From NCBI RefSeq assembly GCF_000003855.2, contig NW_003101641.1:1-64000 (forward strand): a stretch of DNA of 64,000 bases, given 5' to 3'. Both the position numbers and the translations under genes were made by a program. The DNA is from Blastomyces gilchristii SLH14081. Its lineage: Eukaryota; Ascomycota; Eurotiomycetes; Onygenales; Ajellomycetaceae. Position 1 is the stretch's first letter. Each line of letters begins with the position of its first letter. Positions 1 to 11,593 of the stretch are shown piece by piece. The notes below the pieces were generated by a model, which was not told where the DNA came from, did no database searches, and saw nothing but the letters and a program-made list of their open reading frames with translations.

Positions 1-222
1 ATCATGTTCGTCTGCAACTGTTGTATAACCACATGCTGGGCATGATGCGCTGTTGGCTGCGAAGCTGGTTGAATCAATGTTGCGTTATGACGTGCAGTTT
101 CTTCCCCAATGTAGTACTAACAGCTTTTTGTGGTTCCTTTCTTGGCCCGAGTTGTTTGTCCTCTTAGGTACTGTGATCTCTATTCTTTTGCCTGTCAAAC
201 GGATTCGGGGTGTTTTTACGAA
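1..222. other. Unmutated single-copy-looking sequence
   Basis: This stretch has ordinary base composition, with CpG, CC and GG all present, unlike almost everything to its right. It ends where LINE 3'-UTR sequence begins. A 63-codon frame (53-244, +) is open but runs into the LINE, so it is not credible as a full gene. A TACTAAC motif at 115-121 resembles a fungal intron branch site, but no matching splice pair is convincing. I do not recognise the sequence. It could be host DNA at the edge of the transposon block or a low-copy element part that escaped mutation. Confidence 0.5.
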
Positions 223-418
223 GTTAAAATACTGCAATTTGTAAACAGTTTTTCTATTCTGAGCTGGAATTTTCTGATTTTGCATATCTGAAATTGATGA
301 ATGTATAATAGTTAACTGTATAGATATAGGAAAAACCCTGAGAACTTTTAGTTCTCAGGTAGATGTCATAGTCTCTGACTGCATACATCTATAATTGAAG
401 AATAATAATAATAATAAT
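223..418 (+). mobile_element. LINE-3: 5'-truncated 3' end of a Tad-like LINE
   Basis: Nearly identical over its length to the 3' UTRs of the LINEs ending at 23490 and 29702. It carries the same hairpin (337-359) and the same (AAT)n tail (about 400-418). Only the last ~195 bp of the element is present, the usual result of incomplete target-primed reverse transcription. The left flank is unmutated sequence and the right flank is hAT interior. The tail merges into a similar ATT-rich hAT segment, so a target duplication could not be recognised. Confidence 0.85.
337..359 (+). other. Conserved LINE 3'-UTR hairpin (LINE-3)
   Basis: A perfect 10-bp stem CCTGAGAACT / AGTTCTCAGG closes a 3-nt TTT loop. 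The same stem occurs at 23409-23431 and 29618-29640 with an AAA loop. Its fixed place about 40 nt before the (AAT)n tail suggests a structure read by the element's own reverse transcriptase, as known for stringent LINEs. That role is inferred. Confidence 0.75.
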
Positions 419-1289
419 CTTCTCTTTCTAATTCTTCTTATTATTGTTTATAATTCATTTCTTATTCTTATTTTTCTTCTTCTTCTTCTCATCTGAGATA
501 ATAACTATTTAAATCTCTCTTCACTATCTTCTCAGAGAAGAAGAGTTTCTACTGCTACTTCTTAGTTAGATTAATCTATATCTTAAAATTCTGCATTTTC
601 TGATCTGCTATCTCGGGTTTCATCTCAGTAGTAAGTAGATTAATATACTCAGAGAGTAGAACTATCTTCTCAATGTTCTGAATTATGAAGTGTATTTAAG
701 ATCTGAATAAGATCTTAATTCTCTTCTTCTCTGTCAGCTTCTGCTAATCAATTAAAGAATAGAAGTATTATTAAAAATCATTATCTTTTAATAAATAAAA
801 AACTTATCAGTTTTGACTTCTTTATCTCTTACTTTAACACTCTCTTAATCTTCTTCTATTACTGTTTATTTATAGTAATACTCTTCTTCTCTCTCTCTCT
901 CTTTATCTTAGTCTTAAATTATTCTCAGAACTTCTTCTGATCTCACTACTACTATATGAGACTCTTCACTATCTTCTTCTTTAATCTCTTATAAGTGACA
1001 TTATTTATATTATTTCTATGCTTAGTTCAGTCTAAATCTATCAGAAGTATTACTTAAAATTGTTATTATTCTACTCTTTTATAAAGTCTCTTCAAGATAT
1101 TATAATATATCTTATAATCTGTCTCTTCTTACTTAAATATCTTCTTCTTCTCTCTCTTCAATCTGTGATGATGCTCACACACCTTGATAATTCACAGAAC
1201 TGCAGAATATTTGAAGAGAAATAACATAATTAGTTTCAGTGAGTATTGAAGCGAAATGAAGGCAGAAGAGACAGTCAGAAATGATATGA

Positions 1290-1395
1290 TAATAATAATA
1301 ATAATAATGATAATAATGATAATAATGATAGTAATAGTGATAATAATAATGATAATGATAATAATGATGATAATAATGCTGATAATAATGAAAGA
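1290..1395. repeat. ATA/ATG trinucleotide microsatellite
   Basis: Imperfect run of ATA, ATG and GAT units inside the partial hAT copy. The equivalent run in the complete hAT copy is at 48783-48865 in the opposite orientation, so it is part of the element and not a later expansion. Confidence 0.85.
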
Positions 1396-2479
1396 GACAG
1401 TGTATTGAAATATATTACTGACTTATCAAATATAAAGAGACTTAAAGAAAATATTAACAGCTTTCAGAGATGTACAGAAACAGCTACAGTGTTATATAGT
1501 AATATTATCTTTATTTAATATATATACTATTAATATTCTTTGTATACAGTTATTATATAATCTATATCAGATATATATACAGAAAACACATCTTTATTAC
1601 TAGAGTGAATGATTGCAGCAATTCTTTGTTTTTATATTATAAAGATAAGTTATTCTTATTTCTTTCTTCTCTCTTTTCTTTTCTTCAAATCATCACTAAT
1701 TTCAAGCTGGTATAAAAACTATTAAAACACTCTCAGAAATTCTCAAATTGAAGAGTATAAATTAATTAAATTTTTAAAAAATACAGTAGAAATCAAATTA
1801 TCTTCTATAATAATTGATTATCTGCTCTCTCTTAATAAAACAGCAGTTACATTTTCTCTCTTCTCTTTTAAACAAACATAATGTGAGAAAAGTAAGTATC
1901 ACATCAGATCATAATAATTAATACAGTCTCAGTATGCAGAGTGTATACATACAGTGTGTACTGAATTAAGAAGCTGTGTAAGTTGTACACTGATATCAGC
2001 ATCTCAATAAAAGTCATGTGATATAGAAAAGCTGCAACTCTTACTTATATATACAGAGAGTAAATTATCAGAGTAAGTATATATACATTGTATAAAAGTA
2101 ATGCTTTTTGATAATACTCAGTCTCTGATATTATGAAAATAGAGTCTCTCTGTAAGATCTGTTTTTATTAGAAGTTAGAAAATCTTATATTTCTCAAGAT
2201 CATCTTTACATATCTTATCTGTGAAATTAATAAGAGAAATCATTGATTTCAGTGTTCTACTCTTGATATTATTCAAGTAACAGTAGAGTTCACTCCGATC
2301 ACACTTTTTAAGTGTATATTTTTTAATTATTCACATTCATACAGATATATACTGATTATTTATTAGATAATATTAAGATAATAACTTATTACAGCTGTGT
2401 TACTCTCACTGTGAGAGATACATAATTGATAATAAATATTATAAAGACTCTGAGAAGTGAGTATTTTAAGAATACTATA

Positions 2480-2640
2480 ACTCTGTGATCTTGATTTTTT
2501 TTATTTTTATTTTTTATTTTTTTCTTTCTCTTTTTTTCTTTCTCTTTTTTTTTATTGTGATTTTTTCTTATTTTTATTTTATTTTTTATTTTATTGTTTT
2601 TTTTATATTTTATATTTTTTTATAATTAAAATTATATGAA
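2480..2640. repeat. T-rich low-complexity tract of the hAT
   Basis: Almost pure T with scattered A and C. It corresponds to the A-rich sequence around the 100-N gap in the complete hAT (47492-47691), which explains why the assembly failed there. The copy here supplies the likely content of that gap. Confidence 0.8.
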
Positions 2641-2992
2641 TTATGATCTGTGTTCAGAAAAGTAATAATATTTAATAATACTTTCTATTGAATTTTCAAT
2701 AAATAAGTACTATATTATGATATTATGTAAGTGAGAAATGATTTCATAATCTCATTTAATATCATTTTCAATAATGAAATCAGAATGAAAATGTAACTAA
2801 GAATTCAAATATATTCTTTATCTAAGACTAGATTTTTATTTGAAAAGTGAATCTGAGATCTTTAATATTTGAAATAACATGATTTGAAATCAATGTAATG
2901 AATACAAATTATGATCAGAAGTAATGCTTTTAGACAATGTAATAACTGTAAAGTTTAATTCTAGTCTCAGACACGGTCATACGGTCAGTCTA

Positions 2993-3655
2993 CTTGAGCT
3001 CTCATAATAATCTCAGTATCTCAGAGATAATATGTTCTACAGATCGATATGATAACTACTTTTTTAAACATTTAACTGCCTGTCAATGAACAGATATATA
3101 TGAATAAATTCACAGAATTTCATGAAGACTGTGATAATCTTATGTGTGAGTTGATACAGAGACTCTACAGTCTTAAGCAAGTAGCACTCTTATAATATAA
3201 GAAGCTGTAAAAGATGCTATTACACTTAGACTTCTGTATCAGTTTCTATGATATCAGACTATTTATTCATGATGAAAGACAGATCTATATAATTATCTAT
3301 ATAAATGATATCTGTCTCTACAGTCTGAAAATTGATGATTTGAACTGAGTCAAAGCTGAAATCACTGCTAATTATGAGATCAAGAATGTAGAGAATTTCA
3401 ACTACTATCTAGAAATGAAGATTAATAGAAATTTAACTTTATTAATATTATCTCAATCTCTCTTTATAAGAAATCTTCTGAAGAAGTTCTCAATGAATAA
3501 CTATTATTCTACATTCACTTCTATGAAGAAGAATATCAATTTCATAAATAATGATAAGAAATTAATTATATACATAGCAGAATTTACTCTATAATTCTAT
3601 TAATTCAGTATCAGATCTCTGTAATATCTGATATTCAATACACATTCTGTGTAAG
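2993..3655 (+). pseudogene. Ty1/Copia reverse transcriptase remnant
   Basis: One frame, broken only by mutation-type stops, gives the classic Copia RT order: a DVVTAFLNG-like block (read as QIDMITTFLN), EQIYM, a LYxLKQ block near 3160, the YVDD box read as YINDI near 3300, then the GMKI-like and SQSxYIRNLLKKF blocks, ending at a YLxFNTRP-like motif near 3640. The catalytic Asp pair is degraded to Asn-Asp. About 215 codons remain; integrase, RNase H and LTRs are not seen. The hAT terminus abuts its left end, so the hAT probably inserted into this Copia. Confidence 0.85.
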
Positions 3656-4082
3656 AATAAGTGCTCGCAGGCGATTATTCGGGTGTTTGCAGCTTGGTGT
3701 GATATGTACTGTTAACTACTAGAAGTATTTACAGTAGAAAGATAAAATGTAGAGATTAATATATAATAGTATTCAAGCTGAGTTATGAATAGTATTCGCG
3801 AACTTCAGTCTATATAGTTATGTGTAGTCAAGAGCTGCTAACTCTATTGATTACATAAGAGATAGAAATAGAGATAAAGAATCTGCAAGAAGTGAGATTT
3901 CTTACATACTTCTCTCTCTCTAAGACTTTGTTTGCAAAGTCTTTCACTGAGTAATTTCATAGAATCAGACTCAGCACTGCAGTGATACTCACTAAACACT
4001 CTTCACATCTATAAAAAATCTCAGTGAGAAAAAATCCCTTGTTACTGTGAAGAGAAAAGAGTCTGTCACTCAGTTTCTTATT

Positions 4083-4310
4083 CTATGAGATTCTTTATAG
4101 CCTGCAGATCTTTCTCTGACTATTATACAGATTCATCTTACATCTTTCATGTAAAAGAATTCTGATTGACTCTCAATCATTTCTGTGAGATTCTTATGTG
4201 ATTATTACACAGATTTATCTCATATTTTTTAATCTGAAGAGTTTTAGTTGATCTTCAATTATTTTTCTGTGAGATTCTTATGTGATCATTACACAGATTC
4301 ATCTCACAGA
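4083..4310. repeat. Three diverged ~80-100-bp direct repeats
   Basis: A module beginning CTRTGAGATTCTT and containing TTACACAGATT-like sequence followed by ATCTCA recurs at about 4088, 4184 and 4267. Copies 2 and 3 are close to each other and copy 1 is more diverged. Such arrays are common in LTR U3 regions, but which element owns this one is not established. Confidence 0.6.
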
Positions 4311-4739
4311 TAAATCACTTTCTATGAGATCACTCTTATCAAAGAGAAGTATTTATAAGTTAATCTTTCACTTATTCTTATAAATCATCATTCTTTGATA
4401 CTGTAGAATTGTGAGGAATTTTTCATTCTTTCATTAACTCTTTAGAATTGTAGAATCAAGATATCTGCAGTCTGCAATCACTCTTTGTAGTTATATAGAA
4501 AGATTCAGATCTGTAATTCACAATCACTCTTTATTTATTAAAGTGATCTAACTGTTCTGTGACACTACTCATAGTATAAATAAACCTCTCTAGAGTAGTA
4601 TAAATATCTCAGATCTGTCTGTAGAATCTCATCTTCTTTTTTCTTTTTATTCAACAGCTTTTATTCTCATAACTGTGAGTATTCACATTTATTCACAAAG
4701 TGTTTTCACTCAGATGATAGAGAGAGAGTGTTTTTAACA

Positions 4740-5160
4740 ATATCTATATATTAATTCAAAAACTTTCTAAGAATCAAAAAATTTTCAATTTTAATATCTT
4801 TATGAATAATATCTGATCACTGCTGAGCTTCTTATAAGTGTCTCTATAACTTCTCTGATTACTTTTTACTGACTGATGAAGCAGAGATGCTATCACTTAT
4901 AACAGCATCTTCACTTCTTTCAGTCTTATTATCACACTCAATCTTCAGATCAGTGATTAATTCTGTACCTCTCTCAGATCAGTCTCTGACTTTAAGCAGC
5001 ACAGTTCTGCTCTTTATTATAAGTCTCTTTATAAGTAATTTCTTACAGACTCTAGCTAATAGTTTCTGCAAAGCTCTCAGAGCTGTCAGTGTTTTCTGCA
5101 GCTCTGTGAGTCTACAATCACTCTTTCTCTACTCACACAATCTTTGATCAGATATATGTA
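4740..5160 (-). pseudogene. Unrecognised antisense reading frame
   Basis: On the minus strand from about 5160 down to 4745 one frame runs about 135 codons with only a handful of stops, all of the TGA/TAG/TAA type produced by the local C-to-T process. The product would be rich in Leu, Lys, Arg and Ser with a helical, coiled-coil look near its start. It lies downstream, in minus-strand order, of the Gypsy-2 chromodomain. It could be a C-terminal addition to that element or part of another one. I cannot name it. The open plus-strand frame 4887-5147 is most likely its shadow. Confidence 0.3.
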
Positions 5161-5749
5161 AATATATCTAGATTTTCTATCAACAGTTCTCACACTGCAG
5201 TGCATTTTCACAATCTCATTGTCAATAAGAGATGAGTCTTTAGATATCTGTAAAATCCAGGTAATCAAGATAATGTAAATGCTATGAATTCATAATAAAA
5301 GTTAATCTGAATAGATACACTCTCTCTCTGTGTCTTAATTATTTTCAGGCTGAATACTTCAGTATAACTGAAGAAGTGAATATAGCATTATAAGAGATAT
5401 CTGATTAAATGTGCAGATAATCAGTTCTCAAGACTCTGTTACAACTGTATATACTTTGATATTTAGCTTCTCTGAAGTCTGTACATTTCTGATAGTCTTT
5501 ATATCAAATGCAACAATTATCTGTACTGCAGATATAATACTCTCTACTTCTTTAAATAGAAGAATTGATAGTTGCAGAGAGATTGAGTATTACAGATATT
5601 AAGAATATAAATATAAGTTTTCTTTATTTTTTCTTTATTAATCTCTAAATTGTGTTCACAGTTCTGTTTTTATTTTCTTTATTTTTTTAACTTTTAATAA
5701 GAATATAATTTCTTCTTCTCTTTATATACACTGCAGACTGTTCATCTCA

Positions 5750-7526
5750 GTAGAAACTCATCATCTTGTAGACTAGAGTTTGTAAATGACAGTATTAATA
5801 TCTTTATTATAATCAGGTTCTTAGTAAAGACTATATCATTCTGACTTATTAGAATTCACAGTATGAAAGTCATGTCTTAGCTTCTACAGATATCTTATCT
5901 GCTCAGATAATTCTTAAGTGAACTTATTCATCTTATTAGAATACTCTTATCACTGAATCTGAAATCAGAGCTTATAATCTTGCTTCTCTGAATTAATAAT
6001 CTCTTTAATCTGATATTCTCTTTCACTTTTTAGTACTTTATAAATAGAGTAATGAGTCACAGAGTTCTCTTCTGAGAATTTCTTGTATTCACAAAGTAAA
6101 GAGATATAAAAAATATTATATATCTGTAACTCAGATAATAGTTTTAATTTATAGAACTATAAGCTAACTTTTTTTATAATTTTATAAGACTTTATTCATA
6201 AGAGATTGAGCTTCTTACTAGATCTCTATATAATAATATTTTCTAGACTTAGTCATACTCTATCATCTTTCTTGAAACTCTTTATAATATGCTTGAAGTC
6301 ATAGTATCTTCTCTGATACTTTTAAGTCTTTCTCAAGAATTTATAAGCTTTCTTCTGAATATTCTGAATTCTCTCAGCCTGTTCACAGATATCATCATAC
6401 TCTATAGTATACTCTTACAGATTTATCAAGATTATCTGTAGATGAGTCTCAGTGAGTATCTCAAAGAGAGTTTAGTTTTATCTGTACTGACATGCTTTAA
6501 GTTGTTATATATAAACTCTATAAGTGATAATTAATACACTTAGTTATTTTAATTGTAATTGATAAAGTATTACAGATATTGTTTCAATATACTTATCAGA
6601 TATTCTATCTGATTATCTGTCTGTTGATAGAAAGCTATGCTTAGATCTCATGAAATCTCTAGTATAGTTATCAGATTATATCAGAACTTCTCTGTGAAGA
6701 TTAATTCGATATCTGAGATAATATTTATAGATAATTCATGCAACTGAATCATATTATAAATAAAGATATAAGTCAAATCCTTTGACTTTAAGTTCTTATA
6801 GATAAATATAAAGTGTGCTATCTTGATAAAGTAATCTACTATCATCAGCACACTGTTAATACAGGTATTATATATGTTCTTACTTTCAGAGAGACTTATA
6901 AGAACATTTATTTCTAGCTATTCTCAAGATTTCTATAGCATAAGTAGAGAAGTAAGTTCTTTATATAATCTGAATTATACTATCTGTAAATTCTGATAAA
7001 TAGTATAAGAATTCACTATCTTCTTTATAAGTTCTTATATCTTTGATTAGAAGTATTTCCTTATGAGTAACTTATGAGTTCTAGTGTCTGTAAAATAACT
7101 CACTAGAGAAGAGTTATGATATTTTTTAATAAGTTCTATATGTAGAAACTTATTTATAGATATATAAATTCAGTTCTCTCTTTATAAGAGACTATTTAAG
7201 TCTCTTCAATTCTTTTTTCTACAGAGTTAGTCTCTGCTGTGAGTAGTTTCTGAATATACTGAGTATATTTATTCTTCAGTTGCAGTTCAGACAATCTGAA
7301 CAGAAGACTTTATAAAGACTTATACTCTGTTTTTTCTTATATCAGATCTTCTATAGTACTTCTCAAAGTCTGCAAACTCTTTAGATTATAGATACTCTCT
7401 TCAAGAATTCTTGTAAAGATTCTCAGAGTGTTAACTCTCAGTGTTATAAAGAGTAGTTATACAGGCTTCTTCTCTCTCTCTTTCTTCTTCTCTTATAAGG
7501 AATTGAAAGACTCTTCAGTTAATTTC
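5750..7526 (-). pseudogene. Gypsy-2 integrase and chromodomain (3' half, antisense)
   Basis: Read on the minus strand, 7526 to 5750 encodes the end of a chromovirus pol. It includes an integrase core with a QTDGQTERVN-like motif (read QTDRQSDRIS near 6600) and a NYNQNNW...EFIYNNxKH block near 6470-6550. A GPY/F-like module near 6100-6250 is followed by a chromodomain (EYQIKEIINSEK..., aromatic cage residues in LWFQIRW and FTWEP) at about 5850-6010. Stops are confined to mutation-prone Trp, Gln and Arg codons. The upstream half of the same gene is at 61974-64000, and the frame joins across the 54-kb insertion at ATTTC. Confidence 0.85.
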
Positions 7527-7797
7527 TGTGGCGGGCTGCGCCCGATCAATCATATAGACTATTTCATTACACTTTACAGATTCCGCTGAAAGCTCCGATC
7601 CTCGGTCGCCGATCCTCGGCCGAAAAACTCATGGAATTCCTATTCTTCCACCCTGAAGCTCCACCCCGTACATGTATAAATATTCACTTCAATCACTGAT
7701 TCCTGCACTTTCTCTTTCTTTCCTTCTCTAACATTTTTCACTTTTGTATTATAAGGCCTATATATTATACTGATCTATTTAATGTAGGTCTCTTACA
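7527..7797 (+). repeat. G1-a 5' LTR, little mutated
   Basis: 271 bp, TGTG...TTACA, with a TATAAATA box at 7675-7682 as the probable core promoter. It retains many CpG and CC/GG sites in 7530-7665. Its partner 3' LTR (53436-53667 plus 61930-61968) also totals 271 bp but has lost nearly all of them. The pair gives a direct record of the mutation process. Confidence 0.92.
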
Positions 7798-8083
7798 CTT
7801 GAAAAACATTCATTGTCTTCTTATTAGAAATGATTACTTATTGAAAAGATATTCAAATGTATAACAACATGTAAGAAATAGAGAAATGATGAAACAGTTA
7901 AGCAGACACTGATTTCTCAGATAGAAGCTTACTTATCAATTATTCTGATTCTGTAATAAGATCTTACAAAGAGAATGTCAGTGAAAGACCTGAGAGTTCT
8001 GACATATTAGACATATGAGATATTCATATAATTATAATTCTTTTGATTTCACAGATAACACACATCTGATGAACTATATAGCT

Positions 8084-9290
8084 ATGTCTACTGATAATAT
8101 GAAAGAACTCTTGAACGCGAGTATAGATGCAGTGCCACAGTAGCTCTAAGCAATATTGAAATTGCAACAGCAATAGATAGCTAATATGCATGCAACTTAA
8201 CAACACTAATATAAGGAAATTCAATAATTATCTCAACTAGAAACTTCTGCACAGATAACTCTGACACTAACAGAATTGAATATGAATATAATACAAGTAT
8301 TGAAGAAATACTTAGATGCTTCTGCATATTTCAATGCTTCTGATCTCACTCTCTACTTATCATAAAGACTGAAAATGCTTATAAAACTAAGTGTAGATGA
8401 AGATATCATCAGTTCACTAATCAATCAAGATTAATATATCAATGAATAATTGAAGAATTATACAAAACAGAAGTTTCATTCATGAATGAAAGTATGTGAA
8501 TCAGCATTATAAACATCTGATAATATTATTAAATATCTTGATATTCTGTTCTGAGACACTGCTATGCAACAGAAAGTATTAAATTGATTACAGAGTGTCT
8601 GACAGAGAAATACTTCTCTTACAATATTCATTCCTGACTTTGACATCAAGATTCTAGAAGCAGGTGATCAATCTTGAGAGAATTGAATGAAGATTAGTAT
8701 ACTCAAGAAGATATTAACTTTTGAACTCTTACAGATTCTTATAAGTGTAGACAAAGATCAGACTTATAAAGGGTTCTGTGTACAACTTCAGACATTAAAT
8801 AACTGTCTTATCAAGCTCAAGAGTATACAGAGCAGAAGTAGAAGATGTTACATCTCAGTCACTTATACACCTGTGCTGAGAAATAATAACAATGATGCAG
8901 ATGTCATGAACTGAGTAGACTTGAATATCTATGCATAAGCAAGAGTCTTCACTGTTCAAACAGACTTCTGAGTTTCTGAGATCACTTCTGAAGAAGTTGC
9001 TAACTGATGTCAATGAGAGATGTACATTAATTGTAACTGATCAGAATACATTGCTTCTAACTACTAATCAGTCTATGTATCTTCTCACTCAAGAGAAAGA
9101 TCAGTGTCTTCTTACTCAAAGAATGAATCAGCACCTGTTTACATCAACCATGTTACATTAAAGAAAGATTTGAAAGATAACTATAAGAATACTCTGATAA
9201 AACAGAGAAAAGATTAACTTCTGTTCAAATTTACAAGTGAAAGCTTGAAGAGATTGAATGATGACAATTTAAAGAGAAAATGATAGTGAA
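8084..9290 (+). pseudogene. G1-a gag
   Basis: The frame starts at ATG 8084 (MSTDNMKELL...), with a second in-frame Met at 8099. It runs through a Gln-rich coiled-coil N-terminus, a capsid-like middle (LYPSW...KLSVD, FHSWMKACESAL-like segments) and a stretch still open at 8687-8914. A CCHC zinc knuckle is degraded here (near 9027, Cys and His to Tyr) but intact in G1-d at 41541-41582. The protein would form the particle and bind RNA. Stops occur at Gln and Trp codons only. Confidence 0.8.
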
Positions 9291-11593
9291 TGTAATTCTT
9301 GTATCTACTGTGATAAATAATATGTATAATATGAAAGTCATGATAGACAGTGATCTATGCTATTATGTAATGATTAAATCTTCAGTCATAAGATATTATA
9401 ATCTTTAGTGTATTCTCTTACTAAAGTCTCAACTTCTTGCAGAATTTGATAGTTTAAAAGACATTCACATCTGTTACATAATGAAACTAAACATAGATAT
9501 TGAAGAATATCAATGTGAAGATGTCTATATATATAAAGTTAATAATCTTGACTATAATCTTATACTAGAACTTGTCTGACTATCTAAACAAGGCATCTTA
9601 TTAAATACTTAAAACAGGAGTGTCATATTCTCTAACAATGATAGAATTCATGAAGATAATATTCATAAGACTATAAATCTTACACAGATCTCTGTCAATG
9701 CTTATGAAATACTTTGAAAAAGAAGTCATTGATGAGACTGCTGACAAAGTCACTAATAGCAGAATTATGTATCAATCTATTTCATCAGTCTGACTGATAT
9801 TAAGAAAGCTCTAGAGAAGTTATTCTGTACTATAATAACAGATTCTCACATAAATCTCTCTTAATAATATCATGAATATCTAGATATCTTCTGATAAGAT
9901 ATCATTATGAATATACTCTCTTTATAAGATTCAGAAGTGAATCACAGTATTAAGTGAGAAAAGAAGAATGATAAGAACTCTGAGTCATCATGAGATTCTC
10001 TTTATAATATGTCTTGAGATGAACTTCTTCTTCTTCAAAAGACACTTAATAATCTGTTGAATAAGAAATTCATATATATTAGCAACTCTTTCACTGCAGC
10101 TTCTATTCTCTTTGCACAGAAATCAGATAAAGAACTCTGATTTTGTGTAAACTATCAAGATCTGAACAGATTAATAAAGAAAGATTATTATCTCTTATCT
10201 CTTATTAATAAAACTCTAGCATATATCAGATAAGCTTAATAATTTACAAAGTTAGATGTCATTGCTGTGTTTCATAAGATTTATATTACTGAAGAAGATG
10301 AATGATGTACAGTATTCTGAATATATTATAATCTCTTTGAATGAGTAGTCACACTCTTTGAACTGACTAATGCTCTCAGTATATTTCAGAAGTATATTAA
10401 CTGAGAACTCTGAGATTTTCTTAATGAGTTTATATCTATATATCTAGATGATATTCTCATCTTCACTAATGAATTCAGAAAGAAATACTAAGAATATATA
10501 TAAAGAGTATTACAATGATTACAAAAGACAGAACTATCAATAGATATTAACAAGTATGATTTCAAAGTCAAGAGTATAAAATATCTAGATTTTATCATAG
10601 AAGCTGATAAGAGAATTTAAGTGAATTCTGAGAAGATCTCTGCTATTCTCAAGTGAGAAGCTTTATATACTGTGAAAGATGTATAAAGCTTCATTGAATT
10701 TACTAACTTCTATTGATGATTTATATGAAAGTTCTCAGATATCATGAGATCACTTACAGAACTTATTAATAAGAATTCAGTAATTCAGTGATCAGTGAAT
10801 ACTGAAGCTGCATTCATATGAATGAAGAAGATATTTATTAATATCTCTCTGCTGATAATATTTAATTCTGATCATAAGATAGTTATTGAAGCTGATTTCT
10901 CTGACTATATCACAGAAGAAGCTATCTTGTAATATAATGATGAAAATATCTTATAATTATATATCTTTATATCTAAGAAACTGAGTCCTGCTGAATACAA
11001 TTATGAGATCTGTGATAAGAAACTTCTTATGATTGTATACTATCTAGAAGAATAAAACTCTGAACTCTGAAGTGTCTTCAAATTTGAGATAATTATAGAT
11101 TATAAGAATCTCAAGTATTTTACAATCATCTACAAGCTTACTGAATATCAGATGCAATGATTCAAGCTATTAAGCTGTTTTCATTTCACTATACACTATC
11201 ACTCTGGCAGTCAGAACTTAATAATAGATGCTCTCTTATAATAAGAGTAAGATATACCTTCTGATATAATAGACACCTGTTGAATGAACTGAGAACACTG
11301 ACTCTTAGATCTGAAGATATTAGTTGATCAAGATAAAATAACTCATGACACTATATATACTTCTCTGATTAGAACATTTCCTCTCTGAACTGTCACTGAC
11401 ACTGATATCAATATCTCAACTTCTCTCACACTGAATGAACTATAACATATAACAGTCTGAGCTGATGAACTTTTTCAGACTCTCACTGAAGCAGTATAAT
11501 AAGAAGTGTCTTGATTTCCTTCAGAACTATGTATAAAGACTGATATCTCAGAATATTTAATTGATGACAATAATACTCTGTGGATTCTATAAA
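9291..11593 (+). pseudogene. G1-a pol: protease, RT, RNase H, start of integrase
   Basis: The protease is marked by an IDSG box read IDSD near 9343, and a NLDYxLILELxWL block follows near 9540. RT runs about 9950-10600 with FVNYxxLNR-, TKLDVIAAF- and FGLTNAxSTFQ-like blocks. The catalytic YLDDILIF box is intact at about 10441. RNase H is at about 10840-11250 (VIEADFSD, EYNYEIxDKKLL, TDHKNLxYF-like). The frame reaches SEYLIDNNNTL at the N-terminal edge of integrase and then enters the assembly gap. Trp codons of the family appear as TGA. Confidence 0.88.

Larger units (their letters stand above)
415..2992 (-). mobile_element. hAT transposon copy 1, partial and inverted
   Basis: Read on the minus strand this matches 47268 to about 49735 of the hAT copy in the middle of the window, including the trinucleotide microsatellite and the T-rich block. 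The terminus at 2992 carries the hAT terminal sequence: the minus strand begins TAGACTGACCG. The flanking 8 bases CTTGAGCT (2993-3000) may be half of a target duplication. The transposase-coding half is absent. The copy stops at LINE-3, so it was either truncated by rearrangement or its other half lies elsewhere. Microsatellite similarity to the LINE tail could have provided the recombination point. Confidence 0.75.
3656..5750. other. Unassigned AT-rich hypermutated DNA
   Basis: No gene is recognised here. The first ~200 bp keep a few CpG sites (for example 3664-3680 and 3797-3805) and may be the edge of an LTR. TATAAATA-like boxes and repeated modules (4083-4310) suggest long-terminal-repeat or 3' UTR sequence of the antisense Gypsy-2 lying to the right. 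No second LTR copy is present to confirm this. Confidence 0.35.

Noticed and set aside
3656..4739. An LTR of about 1.1 kb (TGTAAG...TTAACA) for Gypsy-2
   Set aside because: Ends look LTR-like, but there is no second copy, no polypurine tract at the inner edge and no testable duplication.
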